DNA from: Siphlonurus alternatus
Taxonomy: Eukaryota; Arthropoda; Insecta; Ephemeroptera; Siphlonuridae
Direction of reading: 5' to 3'
NCBI GenBank assembly: GCA_949825025.1
Contig: OX463778.1
Location: 43,440,646-43,504,645, forward strand
DNA length: 64,000 nucleotides
Shown here: one piece after another, positions 47,990-61,500 of the stretch
Position numbering within the stretch: position 1 is the first letter of the stretch
Layout of the letters: each line of letters starts with the position of its first letter
Position numbers and translations under genes: made by a program
Notes under the pieces: generated by a model
Databases searched by the model: none
What the model saw: the letters and a program-made list of their open reading frames with translations, nothing else
What the model was told of the DNA's origin: nothing

Positions 47990-49310
47990 CATTATCTATG
48001 GTGTAGGTCATCGTTATAAAAAATAAAATTGACAAAATAACAAAATAAGCTTTTAGCGCGCGATGTCGGCTAAAATGAAAGCAATATTGCTTCAAATAAT
48101 AATAAAAAAAAATCTTTTGTTTATCTAGCTTTATAAACAATTTGACATTTTATTTTAAGAAAGTTGTATCAGAGTGAATAATAATCAATAACTATATATA
48201 GAGTAAATTTAAGTTTAAATGTAATCGCCCATTCCTTTTTGAGGAATAAAAAGGTATATAAGTTTTATTTACAAATTATTAAAAATCAGCAGCGTAATTA
48301 CCAACTTATACTTAAAATTATATAATTAAACTTAATTTTAATTATTTGATAATAATTTATATTTACCAAAGTTTCAAGCCTTTTTCTTGTTTCAACTCAA
48401 TACAAGGCACAAATCAATAATCTATAATGGAATGCTGAAGAAATTGATGTTGCGGACACTCTTGAATTCGTTGAAGAAATTAATTGTTGATTTCAAACTC
48501 TGTAAATTTTGTTGATAATTGAGAAATATAAACAGTAAAAAACGGTTAATTTTAAATAATAATAAAATTCAAACTTCAGCAAATCAGTTACATGCATGTA
48601 ATGAGATTGTATAATATCACCAGCATATAAAAAAAACTTAAATTAGATAGTAATTAATTATTATACATACTTTAAATTTTCAATCAACATTAAATTCAAT
48701 CAACATTAAATTCAATCAACATTAAATTCAATCAACATTAAATTCAATCAACATTTCATTATTATTATCGTAATTAATATTTAAAATTATTGTAAAACTT
48801 TGAGAAATTGAAAATTTTTAGCTTATATTGAAAAATATATATTATGCTGTAATAGAACAGTTGTTAATAGTTCTGTTGCAGTTAGGATCTTAAACTGATT
48901 TTTAATTTTTCGAAGGAAAGTGTAGTATTTATTTATAATTACTTCACTTGCTGAATAACCAAATATTAGCGCTAGCTCGACCTACTGCAACTAAATTTAA
49001 AATTTCAATACCATGATTTATATGTAACGTACCCTACATTGCGCGGATCATCGCTGGTAGGCTATATCAAAGGTTTTACTGTAAGTGACCCTTGAAACAA
49101 CACAACAGAAAGCCGTGTACATTTTTTTTTCAATTTTTTAGTTGTGAACTTTACAATAAAAAGAGCTTTATTTTTTAATTTCCTAGTGCGTAATATAATA
49201 TATGTAATTATAAATACAGTATACATTATATAAAATACACATTTATTTTATATAATGATTAATGATATTAATGGAAAAAAGAAACACAAATGCTTTGAAG
49301 TACACAAAAT
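47990..49310. other. AT-rich intergenic region
   Basis: Between the 5' end of the dynein-like exons and the 3' end of the MFSD6-like gene. No exon, RNA gene or transposon is recognised, apart from the short tandem repeat at 48679-48755. Confidence 0.6.
48679..48755. repeat. 16-bp tandem repeat
   Basis: Nearly five perfect head-to-tail copies of TTCAATCAACATTAAA, the last degenerating to ACATTTC. Confidence 0.93.
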
Positions 49311-49319
49311 TGCATAATT

Positions 49320-49325
49320 TTTATT
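49320..49325 (-). terminator. Poly(A) signal of the MFSD6-like gene
   Basis: AATAAA on the minus strand, about 235 bases past the stop at 49557. It is the first canonical signal at a sensible 3' UTR distance. Confidence 0.5.
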
Positions 49326-49556
49326 ATCATCATACATAACTACAGAAAAAAATTTATACATCGAGTGTTCATCAGGATATTAAAAATAAATCAGAAGTAA
49401 AAGCAATTATTATGCTAAGCTACTTCACAAAAAAAAAAGTAAAAAATACACAACATTATTGTTTGTAGTTGAAATAAAATAAATATCAAATTCAACAAGG
49501 AAATAACTGCAGTGATAAATTGACAGTGTGAAAATGCGTGGGGTTTTGATTATTGT

Positions 49557-52500
49557 TCAGTAGCGGAGCTCGCGCTTCTGGTCACCGCCGTTGTAGACGC
49601 GCAGGGGCGTGTACTGGCCGTTTGAGGTCACTCCTGAGGACACGAGTTGAGATTAGTTTCAAGAGCACCACAAGACCGATGCAACGTTACAAAATTTGCT
49701 TGTAGTAGAATTCTAGTTTTTTTTTGGGCGAGAAAAATTAAGTGGAATTAATTTAAAGTCACAAGCACTTTTTTTTTCGAAACTTTTGCTTTATTTTTAT
49801 TTTTGTATTTAAGTAAACAACATATTTATAATTTTTTTAATATTCATATTACTATTACTTTTAATTACTATGCATTCTCAATTCGAGCTTCTCCGAGGCT
49901 TTAAAGCAGGGAGTGGACCCGGATCCGTTCCCAGATCCGCTTCAAATCCCCTTTTTAAACGAGGGGATCCGGGTCCGGATCTAACGGACCCGCTTTTTTC
50001 AAGAGGGGATCTGGATCCGTTTTTCAGATCCCCTTTTTTATAAAGGGGATCCGGTTCCGGATCTCAGATCAGGCTAAAAAAAAAGTCATCCAGATCCGGA
50101 CCTGGATCCGGATCCGGATCCCGTTTTTAAAGAAATATACAAAAATATCAACAAATGGTATAAAAATTTATATGAAGTTAAAAAAAAATGTGGTTTTATT
50201 GGAAACATGGAGCAAAATAAATTTAGGAAACTTAAAATTTACTTACATAATACATACTTAATGTTTTTAGTGTTTTAAAACTTTTAAAGTTCAAAGTTCC
50301 AAGTTTTAAATGTGAAAGGAACTGTACATAAAAATTACATGATACTTCATAACTCACATGATAATACAGTATTCATATAATTACAGTCTGGTTTTTATAA
50401 TAGTTATAACAGTCACTACGTTCACATGACGGTGTTACATTTAAATTTAATATGTAGCTGTAACATCTATACGGCTATATACGCAAAATATTGTACTAAT
50501 TGTACGTACATTTGCCGCGAAAAAAAGATAAATTAAAAAGTAAAAAAAAAAACGGATCCGGATCCGGGGACCCGGATCCCCTTGCAAAATAACGGGATCC
50601 GGATCCGGGGATCCCGATCCCCTTTATTGATGAACGGGATTCGGTTCCGGATCTCAGATCCCCCCTTTTTTTCAAGGGAATCTAGCTCCCGAATTTAGAA
50701 CCGCTGGAAAAAAAAATCGGATCCGGGTATCCGGATCCGGATCCGCTCAAAAAGACGACCGGGTCCACTCCCTGCTTTAAAGTTAAATTTTGATCGTTCT
50801 ATTCAAACATTCATAATTTACGCACATAAATTGGCACTCATGGCCGTAAGTTGCGTCCAACCTATCCTAGGATAATCCTCGGATTTTTTGTGGCTAAACG
50901 TATCCGAGATCAATCCACTAATAATCCCTATCGGCAAATAATCCGAGATATTGCGTAAGTTGCGTCCAGGTCAAAATTATCCTGGAAAAAGTAAACAAAA
51001 TTTCTGATTGGCTGAGCCAATTCAGCGGGGTCTTCAAATTTTCTGAAATTTACACCTCGAATATTATTAATATCATTGCAGTTTTATTAATTTGTAATTT
51101 CAATTAAAAATTATTCGTTAAAGATTGCATGTTTGCACAAGCGTTAAAATTGTATAATATTATTCAAATATATCCGCGCATTATTTTTATCGACTTGTTA
51201 AATCCGCAACTGGGCGATCGGGGCGGCGATGCCGGCGATATCGATCCGATCAGCAGCTGTTGTTGTTGTTTACAGCCTACAGCCGTGTTTACGATTCTTT
51301 CGCCGTTCGTGACTTAATATTCATTATTTGCAATAAAATTTAAATATATATGTTGCAGTTGTTTGATTGTAATTAGAAACGAAAATAATAGTTATGAAGC
51401 CGGTAAAGAGAAGTTGTGCCCGAAGAATCAAATCCATCACCGGCCTTCTGTATGCATATGACCGAAGTCCAAAGCATCTCAACACTCCTTTTGGGTACCA
51501 GTGTGTAATTGAGTTTAGTTTAATTTCACCTTGGAATGGACCCCTTCCATTGTGATGTTTACAACGTTAAAACAAGGTATGTATCTATGCATGCAGTATG
51601 CATATCATGCACCAATGGGGGAGAAACGGTGAAGGCTGCAGTATGAAAATCATACCGGTTTTCTGAGTTTTATTTTGATCACACATAATTTTATTTATTT
51701 GTTTACCACCATGCATTGTAACGTGCTAAATACATTGCGAATCCTTTTTTTAATTTTTCTAATTCTGTATATTTTTACTGAAAAGATATTTGTGCATTAT
51801 GCATATATATGCGTTCGTTAAACAGCAGTAAAGTTGTTTACTACATCCAGCTTTTAGCATCACCGTTTCTCTCCCATTACTATAAATTTATGCACTACAG
51901 TATGCATACGATTGAGTATTAGAGTTTCATTAAGAAAGCCTCAAGGGTTTTCACGAAATTCCACGGCTAGCTACTCCAAAGAGTTAAAGCCAGTATGATT
52001 TAATTAATTTAAATTTGTTCTATTTACTTCATACAGTATTTTCTATGAATAATATTTTGTTTCCCAAATGATGTAACGTTTTTGGTACAAGAATATTGAA
52101 GGACAAATATTTCTAAAATTTAAATAACAATTATGTAGTGCAATAACCGCTTTATATTATGTATGCATACTGTACATAATTTATTACTTCTTACAAGTAT
52201 ACATACAACTAGCTGAAAATGTTTGCAAATTTATACATGTAAAATTACAACATCATCTTTTTACTTTTTTTACAGATTGCCAGTCTATGTTCCTCTCTAG
52301 CTATGATGTGGATTTTGTTCAGAGGACTGAGAAAACTATAGAGGTGAGTGGATTTATTTTACTCCACTTCAATATACAGTATTATAAAATTATAATTTTT
52401 TTACAATAACATGCTTAAATTTGTTTCACCACTTGTTATCTAGGCTCTTCATTTAGCTAATCTGGTCATGAACTTTCACCCCCTCCTACACATAATTTAT

Positions 52501-55500
52501 TAATTATATTAATCAGTATTTTTTTCTGGTGAAATGTAAAGGACACCACTCTTTTTTTAGCAAGTGCTTATTATATCTGCAATAATGTATTTTTGTGTTA
52601 CTTTCATTAATGGAAAGCTTTACATATATATATATATATTTATATTATATATAAATATACACACACATTATAAAGGGGATTCACAAACCACTTTAACCCT
52701 CACTTTAGCTTCAATTTTTATCCCTGGTGGTAAACATGGTGCTAAAATTGAGGCTAAAGTGGGGAATGACCCCAGTATAATTATATATAATGGGGGACAT
52801 TCACAAAGCACTTTAACCCCCACTTTAGCCCCGATTTTTAACCCTGGTGCTAAACTATGAGCTTAACATGGTTAGCCCCTGATTTAGTACCATGTTTAGC
52901 ACCAGGGTTAAAAATCGGGGCTAAAGTGGGGGTTAAAGTGCTTTGTGAATGTCCCCCAATATGTTATTGTTGTTTCACCCCAAAAATTTATGACATGAAG
53001 AAAATATATTTGTTTTAAGGTTTTGTTTAGCTTACTGCAAATATCTGCAAATACTTATGGTGTAATTTGTTACATTTTGACAGAAATATAAATTAAATTT
53101 ATGAAGAAGAGGGGGAGAAAAGGGAATAAGAAATTACATACTCCATATGAAAAATGTCCATAATATATGTCATGGTTTTAAAAATCCCCCTTCCCTTTTT
53201 CCCTTGCAATGAGACAACAAACATGGCTAAAATTATTGGGTAGTGGAAGGGTTCAACAACAATCACCTTTCTTATCAGTCTTATCACTACTCCCTCTCCT
53301 TTCCTTGGTAAATGTCTAGCCTTTTGAAACTGAACAAACAAACTTTGGTCATTATAATTCTTTTAGATCTCTGCTCTTATTTATCAGCATATATAAAAAA
53401 GGTTATAAAGATGCCAAACCTATTATTATCACATGAAAAAAAAAAAAATCTAGTTGGACTTTCTTTCATTTTAAAAATATTAATAAGGAATTTCAGTTAG
53501 TAAATCAATCAGGTACCTCATATAAAAATGCCAAATATGTAATTCAGGTGCCAAAAAATAATTGCACTACCTCAAAAAATTGTAAATATAATATATGTTT
53601 CTGGTTTCAGAAAATGGACTTGGGGTACAATGGAAGAAATTAAATTTTGATTTTTTTCATAATAGACTAGTAACAAGGCCAGCATTTTCCAGCAGTTCTC
53701 AGCACAGTTAGCAGACAGAATTATGAAATAATGTGTACAAGTAACAATAATTGTTCAGAACTACAACCAGGCGCAGATCCAGGGGGGGGGGGGCTGTAGC
53801 CCCCCCCCCTTCCGAAATTTTGGATTTAACATGGGCAATATAGGAATTTCCTGCCCTCCAATTTTTTTTTTAACATTGGCCTTATGGAGACAGCCCCTCC
53901 CAAATTTTTTTTCTAGATCCGCACCTGACTACAACTACAAGGCTTGTAATTTACTTTCTAATTATTATGTTATGAATAAACTAACTTTGAAGTGATGGAT
54001 ATTATTTTATTAATCTAAAGACAAACCTCATCTGTTTTCTGATTAGAACTAATACATTGTGATTAATCATGGACAAAATTTAAGGCTCCATATTAGTATA
54101 ATAATAAACTAATCAATAAATAAATTATTCTAATAAATCAATGCATTATTTTATATTGTCTAACATATGCTGATTATTCTTTTCCCTTTTTTTTTGAGTA
54201 CACTGGTTTGAAATAAATCTTTTATGCAGCCAGTCAATATTTCACCCTGGGTTTTTGAGATACACTAGATTATTTCCTTACTTGTCAAAATTTAGGTCCT
54301 TTCCTAGCTTTTATTCCCCTTTCCCAGCCCAAATCTTACTTTTTTCTTATAAGATTTGAAATAAAATGATACAAAAGTTTTAATCTATGGAAACCAGGGA
54401 CAGGTTTAGGGAGAAATTTATGTATTAAGTGGGAAGTAACACGTTCAATGTTAAAAAAAAAAAAATAATAATAAAAAATCCCACACACAAAAATTATGAA
54501 AACAATTTAAAACGTTCTCTTCTACATCTCCTATCAGTAGCTAAAATATCAAACATACAAATTCAAGCTAGTTTTTGAGTTATGAATTTTTAAAGTTGAA
54601 TACTTTAACATGGAGAAATTGAATTTTCATGTTACTTTAGTCACTTTTAAAGATTCATAACTAAAAAACTAGCTCTAATTTGTATACTTTATATTTTATC
54701 TTCTGATAGCTAAGGGTTGTAGAGGAGAACATCTTATTTTTTATTCATAATTTGTCAAGTGTGGGATTTTTTTATTTATCATTGGGAATATAACCGTACC
54801 CTTATATACACTGTTAATTGCTACTTAAAATTTTCTAAAATGTACGGAAAGTACGCCAAATAAAACAAAATTACTGATTTCTATAAATAAAAGAAATTAT
54901 ATATATTTAAAATTGGCATTATATCATTTTTTTTTTTTTCTTTTTCACTCTAGTTGAGTTTAAGGTTTAAGTAGATGCATGTTTTGAAATCGGTCGACTT
55001 TGGCAACTTCAAAATTAAAAAAAAAAAAAAAAAAAAAATGTATACACCATATAGGAAAAAATAAAATTTCCACATTAATTTTAAAATTTGTAATGTGTAA
55101 TCGGTTTCAAAAAATTGAAATATGTAACCAACAAGGGACACCACGTGGTGTCAATCACAGATCTTGATAAAAACAGTTCTGTTGTTAGGAGAAACAGGGT
55201 TGGTTCTCTTAGCCAAGTACTTGCAGACGTTAAAATGTTAAATAATTTTAATTTTCTGAAAATATTAAATTAAACTAATTATGAGACCTCGTTGACAGAA
55301 AAAAGTATTTAAATTTTTTTTTTATTTTCGACCTTATTTTGAAGGATGTATATTATAAGTTATAAGCCACCATGCGTCCAAAAATAGAGTTTGCTCGGAG
55401 TCTTCAGAAACTTCCAAATTTTCAGAATCGATCTCTCATAGACTCGATCTTATTAATAATGGGAAAAAAAAGTGAATTATATTAAATTTAATTTTTGACC

Positions 55501-58500
55501 CTATTTTGCAATATAACAGCCTAAAAATAAAATTTGCTCAACGACTTTGGTATTTTCAGAATCCATATATTATTTACCCCTTATTATATTAAAGGAAAAT
55601 ATATTGAAAAATATTAACTTTAATATTTCACCCAATATTTTGAAGGATAGGCTGAAATAGACCAACAATAAAATTTGCTCAATGACGTGATTTTTTTTTT
55701 AATCTATAATATTATATAATATAGGACATGAGCTTCTATATAATGTATTGAAAAATTAGTTAAAAATTATTTTTCTTTATTTGGCCCTATTTCATAGATA
55801 TTTATTTGTAATTCGTATGATATGGTTCAGAACAGATTTTGCTGAATAAGTTAATTTAATTTAAAATGATTTATTTTTTAGAATCAATTAAATATTCTCT
55901 AATCTGTATTGTTACATAAAAAAAATGTTTGGTATTGTTTGAAAAAAAAATCATTTCAACCTTATTTTTAGAGATATATTCTCTATTTTTATCCCCAAAA
56001 TAAAGTAAGAAATTAAAATTATTTTTTTAAATCATTTTTCCCTGCCATGAAGGTCAATAATAAATGCATTCTGTAAATCTCAAAGTCATTGAGCAAATTC
56101 TATTTTTGGACCTCTTGCAGCCTTTGAACATCCCTCAAAATAGTGTCAAAAGTGAAAATTAAAATTTTTCACTATTTTTTCCTTTAATAAGGGTTTATAA
56201 TTAAGAGATTGATTATAAAAATATCAAAGTCTTTGAACAAATTCTCTTTTTGGACGTTTGGCAGCCTTATACTCTCAAAATATAGGGTCAAAAATTAAAA
56301 ATTATTTTTTCAATATTTTTTCCTTTAATAATGGCTTTAAGAGATGCGGATTCTGAAATTCTCAAAGTAATTGAGCAATTTTAGTTATTCAGACCCACAA
56401 TGGCAGCCCATATCAAGGCTCAAATAAATGGGGTCAACTATTTTCACACCTGACAAGGGCCCGAGACAGATCTGCGATATTTGGAAATTTTAATAATTTT
56501 TCAGGAACATTTTATTTTTGGTCTATAATGCAAGTATAGTAAAATATTAGGGTTAAATATCAAAATAGATTTTTGTTTTATATGTAATTTTTCCCATGAT
56601 CAAAGGGCTATAACTATATGATCCTAGAAATGTCAGAAAAATATAATGATATTTTTATAGGAGCCTCAGCGGCCAGTGAATAACATTATGCATTTGCCAT
56701 GCATATTATACACCTCCCTGTTTCCAAAGGAAAAATGAATGTCAGCCCAAACGTATGGTAACAACTCTACATTTATAACGGAAAGGGGCGGAACACACAA
56801 AGTTTCATAAAATTGGTGATTTACACATCGTGAGTGTCCCTTGTGAGATTATCACCTGGGAGGCCCCCTTTTCATTATTACTTTCTTATATTTTTAACAT
56901 TCCAGATTTTACGGGTTAAAATACAGTGAAAAAAATGAAATAAAACATCGCCAAAAGTTTTTTATGAAATTTTGACCATGATTGTATTAAAAATTATCTT
57001 GATAGCATCAAATTTGAACTTTTAACTGAAAAACAACATAATATATACAGTATTATATTCATATTATTCGTATATATACATACATATATATATATATTAT
57101 GCAACACCGGACATGAATTTTCTTATTTAATTCGATTAAATATTACTATGTATGTATTTACTTATTTAAAAAAATATATTTTGAATATATTCTGTAAAAT
57201 ATTTGCTTGAAATTATTTTAATTGACAAAAATTTCAGTCTTCACGCCCAAAATAGCGAAAGTATCCGAGATTTATCCGCCAAACTTCTAGGATAGTTTTT
57301 CTAAGACAATCCTCGGATTATTCTCGGATTTTTCTCAGATAGTGGCAAATTTCGTGGACGCAACTTACGAACCTATCTCGGATTTTTCTCGGATAACTTT
57401 ATCCACAAAAAATCCGAGGATTATCCTAGGATAGGTTGGACGCAACTTACGGCCATAAAAGTTTGGTTGGTAAGTGCATTTATAGCTCACCATCTGTGAC
57501 GGGATCGGAGCCCGCCGTGTGAGGCACCTTGCGTCCACAGCGCGGCCTCAGGAAGCAGTGGTAGAGGCTGAAGTAGAGCCAGCCGAGTAGTGCGGCGGCC
57601 AGAGCGCACGCCTGGTACAGCTGCATATGGCCCGCGACTGCAAGGGTGGCCCCACCCACAAGGGCGCCCAGGAAACGACCTGCATATATAATAGAATAAT
57701 GTGTGAGACTAAAGGGATTGACAACTTGCAATTTTTCATTGCAGTTAAAAAATTTATATTTATGAATAATTTACGCGTCAATCGTACTAACTGAATGAAT
57801 TAATCAATATTTTGAGTTACGCTGGTGCTGATGAACTCACCAATGCAGAAGTGCGCGAGCACGATGAACGCCTGTCCGGTGGCGGTGAGGTGCTTGGACA
57901 CGAGGTTGCGTGCGTACACTACGGCGGACACCCACATCAAGCACAGCGTGAATATCTCGAATATCTCGAACGTCACGCCCAGCCAGGATGACTCCAGGAA
58001 ACCGAAACCTGGAATGCACGCAAGTGATACTTACATAGCACTGCACACTAATCAGTGGATTTTAAGTCTGCAGTTTTTACATGTTTAGTGTTTGATTTTA
58101 ATGTCAAATGTAAAGGAAGCAGTTAATATAATTAAAAATTTATAAAATAAGCAGACAGATAAAATGGAATATAAATAACAAATTAAGGGAATTTAGTTGA
58201 ATGCTAATAAATCAATACGACGAATTCATATTTTTATAGTTATCTGGGGGATTTCAATGCCTGAATGATGTGACCTTATTCATCACACGAAACACGAAAC
58301 TATACAATAACGCACCTGTGAATCTGATTATGTAGAATGCGAAGGAGACGATGAAGAGGTTAGTGTGTCCGCAGTAGTCGATGAGTCGCTCGGAATTCCA
58401 CAGCAACGGGAAGGCCAGGAGAGTTCCAAGACTCACTGTCAGGCCCAGGGTCAATTTCGAGCTACCTGCGTCCTCGAGGTACCTGCCAAGTTACAACATG

Positions 58501-61500
58501 TTAGAACTTTTCTCTGGGAGCGCATGAACTTAAATATTATATATTGGTGTGACCATGGCAAATATTATGAGTAGATGGAAATTAACATCATTTATTTATT
58601 ATTATCTATTTAATTATTTAAACAATAGAAACAAAATTATAAATAATTTATTGTTTTGATAAATTTAAATTCTGAAGTAAAAAAAAAATATCCTTTCTGA
58701 CAATTTTTTTCTAAATTAAACTTTTAACACATATTTTATTTGTATAATATGAGGTGACAATGACAAAACAATGAAAATAATGAGTATTTGAATGAAAGTG
58801 TCATGTCTGCATGAATATATTTTATATTTGATTAAACATTTACCAGGGCAGGTAAGTGTCGAGAGCGCCCCAGAAGAATCCAAGCACGGCTAGTACGAAG
58901 ACGAGCGCCACTGCCTCTCCGGTGTGGACGAGCCTCGGCCCCGGTCTGCCGCCCACCTCCATGCGTCGGCTGTACCACGCGGGCTGCAGACGCACTCCGG
59001 ATAGCGCTCCAGCCGACAGCAGAGCGAGGAAGGCGAACGCTAGGATGGGCAACGCTGATGGGGTCTCGGGCCAGGGGGAAATATCTGCCAGTACGAGGGC
59101 ACATACTGCGGGCACCATGATGCCGGCCCCCAGGGCGCCCCACGCCAGTTCACGACCTACGTCACTCTGATGATCGCGAGCTAGAACTACGACAAGCGTG
59201 TCTGCCAAAGACACGGCCGCTGCCGGGAAGATGTCCGCAACTGAGCGTGCGAGCAAGTAGCTCCAGAACGTGAGACTTGGATCCGTGATGGGCAGGGGGG
59301 CGGGGCACTGCTGGTGGCCATCAGAGGACTTGTCCCAGAGACGCCCACTGAGGCCGCAATACACGGTGCACTTGTCAGGCGCTCGGCACTGCAGCGAGCT
59401 GAACGTGCGGTTGCCGAGCTGCAGGCGCACGCGGCCCAGGGGGTATTGGCACTCGGCCTCAAGGCTCGCGACCTCGGGCAAGGTCACGTTCACCAGAAGG
59501 CCTCCAGAGTACTCGTTGAACACGCTGCACAGGCGACCGCCGTTCTCGGAACCACTGCAAAAAGTCAGTAATGAACTATAACTGGACAGACATTTAATTA
59601 TATGCGTCAGCATTACAAATTAGATACAGGCACGGACTGGCCTATCAACCTTTCGGTCGCGGACCGATGGGCCGTGGCAAAAATGGGCCGCCAGGGCAAA
59701 AGTGGGCCGCAGGCCGCGAATAAAAAATAAGAGAGAAAATAAGGCGAGAAGGAAAAAAAAAAATAAGACAAAGAAGAAGAAGAAGAAGAGAAACAAAACA
59801 AAGACTTAAATAATGTATAAGCAATTAAACAATATAATGCATAATTTTTACATAAACTGGTATATATATCCCTATACCCCGCCGCGAGCTGTAAGCTCTT
59901 AGGGGTGTATCCTTGTAAAATAAATATATCAATGCTGTAGAAAAAGGGCCGCTTTTTTGGTGGAATAATATTATGTAGTTGTTGTTTTCTTCAAATAGTA
60001 AAAATTTTGAGACGGCCCGATTGGGTGCGCAGGGGTGCTCAGCAACTCGCCAGTCAATATATACTTATTCAAATTATAAATAATACACAATTTAATAATT
60101 AAATAAGTCTTACTGTTTGCATGGTAGAGTATTTCACAGTACAACTACTTATCGTAACTTTCGAAACAGCTAGCGTGGAAACACTGTAACTATGATTAAT
60201 TCTGAAAAAATAATATTAAAAAAAAAAAAAGCGATCCGGCCCATTTAGCGTGAGCAACTATGACTTTGTGATACCTACTACCCTCAGATTTTTCTACAAA
60301 AAATGAGGTGTGTTTCAAAAGGTCTTAACCACATGAACTATTTTTTAATTTTATCAATACACAATACGAAATACACATAAAATGGTCACTTGCGATGATC
60401 GGGGTCAACGAAAACATCGTATTTTCTAAAAATTATTCAAATGATCTTCCATGTCGAACCGAAAAAAAATATATATCTCACTTAGATTCACCAGAAAAAA
60501 AAATATCAAGTCAGAGCGATTCCTCGATTGACTCGAATAACTGGAAGAAAATATTGCATATATACGGCGGTCTTAAAAAAAAATATAATATTGATATATT
60601 TTATGACTCGATGAGCTTTAACCAAATCTTTTTTACGATAATTTTGGATGGGAATAGTTAATTTTCCTTAAAAAAATGAAGAAAAACCTAATGAGAATTA
60701 ACAAGATTTTGTTGCTTTTTTTATAGAAAACTGGTCATGCAGGTTGAAAATTTTTTAATAATTTTTTTATTACATAATATGAGCGTAAACACAGAAAATT
60801 AATCCAAAATCATGGTCAGAGTAAACGCGTCGATTTAATCGTTTAACATGCAAAAATCTGAAATTCGATAAGTGGCATGAAAAAAATAAAAAATTGTGTA
60901 TTGATGTTCTAAAAAAATATGTTTGAAATAAATTTCTTCCGACTTCAATTTTTCGTAAGAAAAGCAATAAAAACTCGCAGTTATTCTTTTCACATTTTAG
61001 TATTAAAAAATTAAAAAACCACGCCCCTTTTTCCAAAAAAAAAGCGCCTGCGGCGGGCAACTGGGGGGCTCCGCCCCCCAGGCCCCCCGAATGAGAGTTT
61101 GCCTCCGCCTAATGTGGGCCGTCTTTCTTTCTCGACCGATCGGCAATTACGACCCAGTCCGTGCCTGATTAGATAATAAATTTCAGTTTATTTTAGTTGC
61201 TGCCTCATGCATGTATACAATATTAAATATATTAATAATTAAATTATTAATTTTACTTTCTTAAATTTTGCCTTTCATTTTTTTTTTTTTTCAAGTATGT
61301 AGCAATTTTTACATTTTTATTTTCTTCAAAGAATACATGACTGTAAAATATTAATCTATGATATTTGCAAACTTCACAGTCTGTGAACTGTAAATGAACT
61401 GTAAAACAATTATAAATACAAAGTATATATAATTATAAATACAAAGTATATAATTAATCAATAATTGAGAGATTACAAACTATATATTATTTTACAATCA

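Larger units (their letters stand above)
50840..57456. mobile_element. 6.6-kb segment bounded by inverted repeats
   Basis: The first 53 bases (ATGGCCGTAAGTTGCGTCCA...TCCGAGG-type ends) recur almost perfectly in inverse orientation at 57404-57456, and looser similarity continues inward for over 100 bases. Each end repeats the motif CGTAAGTTGCGTCC internally in the same direction. This suggests one large DNA element with structured ends, although two solo copies in inverse orientation cannot be excluded. No target duplication is clear. Two phase-compatible exon-like pieces lie inside (51540-51576 and 52275-52343), but no transposase is recognised. It fills most of the last MFSD6 intron. Confidence 0.6.

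Noticed and set aside
57480..57731. C-terminal exon of MFSD6 ending at 57480
   Set aside because: A strong donor lies inside it and a phase-matched terminal exon exists at 49557-49633; the 57480 stop is probably intronic.
58832..59581. Long Arg/Ala-rich frames opposite the MFSD6 exon 4
   Set aside because: Antisense and frame-shifted shadows of a GC-rich coding exon.
60395..60661. 88-codon Lys/Asn/Ser-rich ORF inside the 59.6-kb element
   Set aside because: It has no domain, is AT-rich and lies in a non-autonomous transposon; most likely a chance frame.
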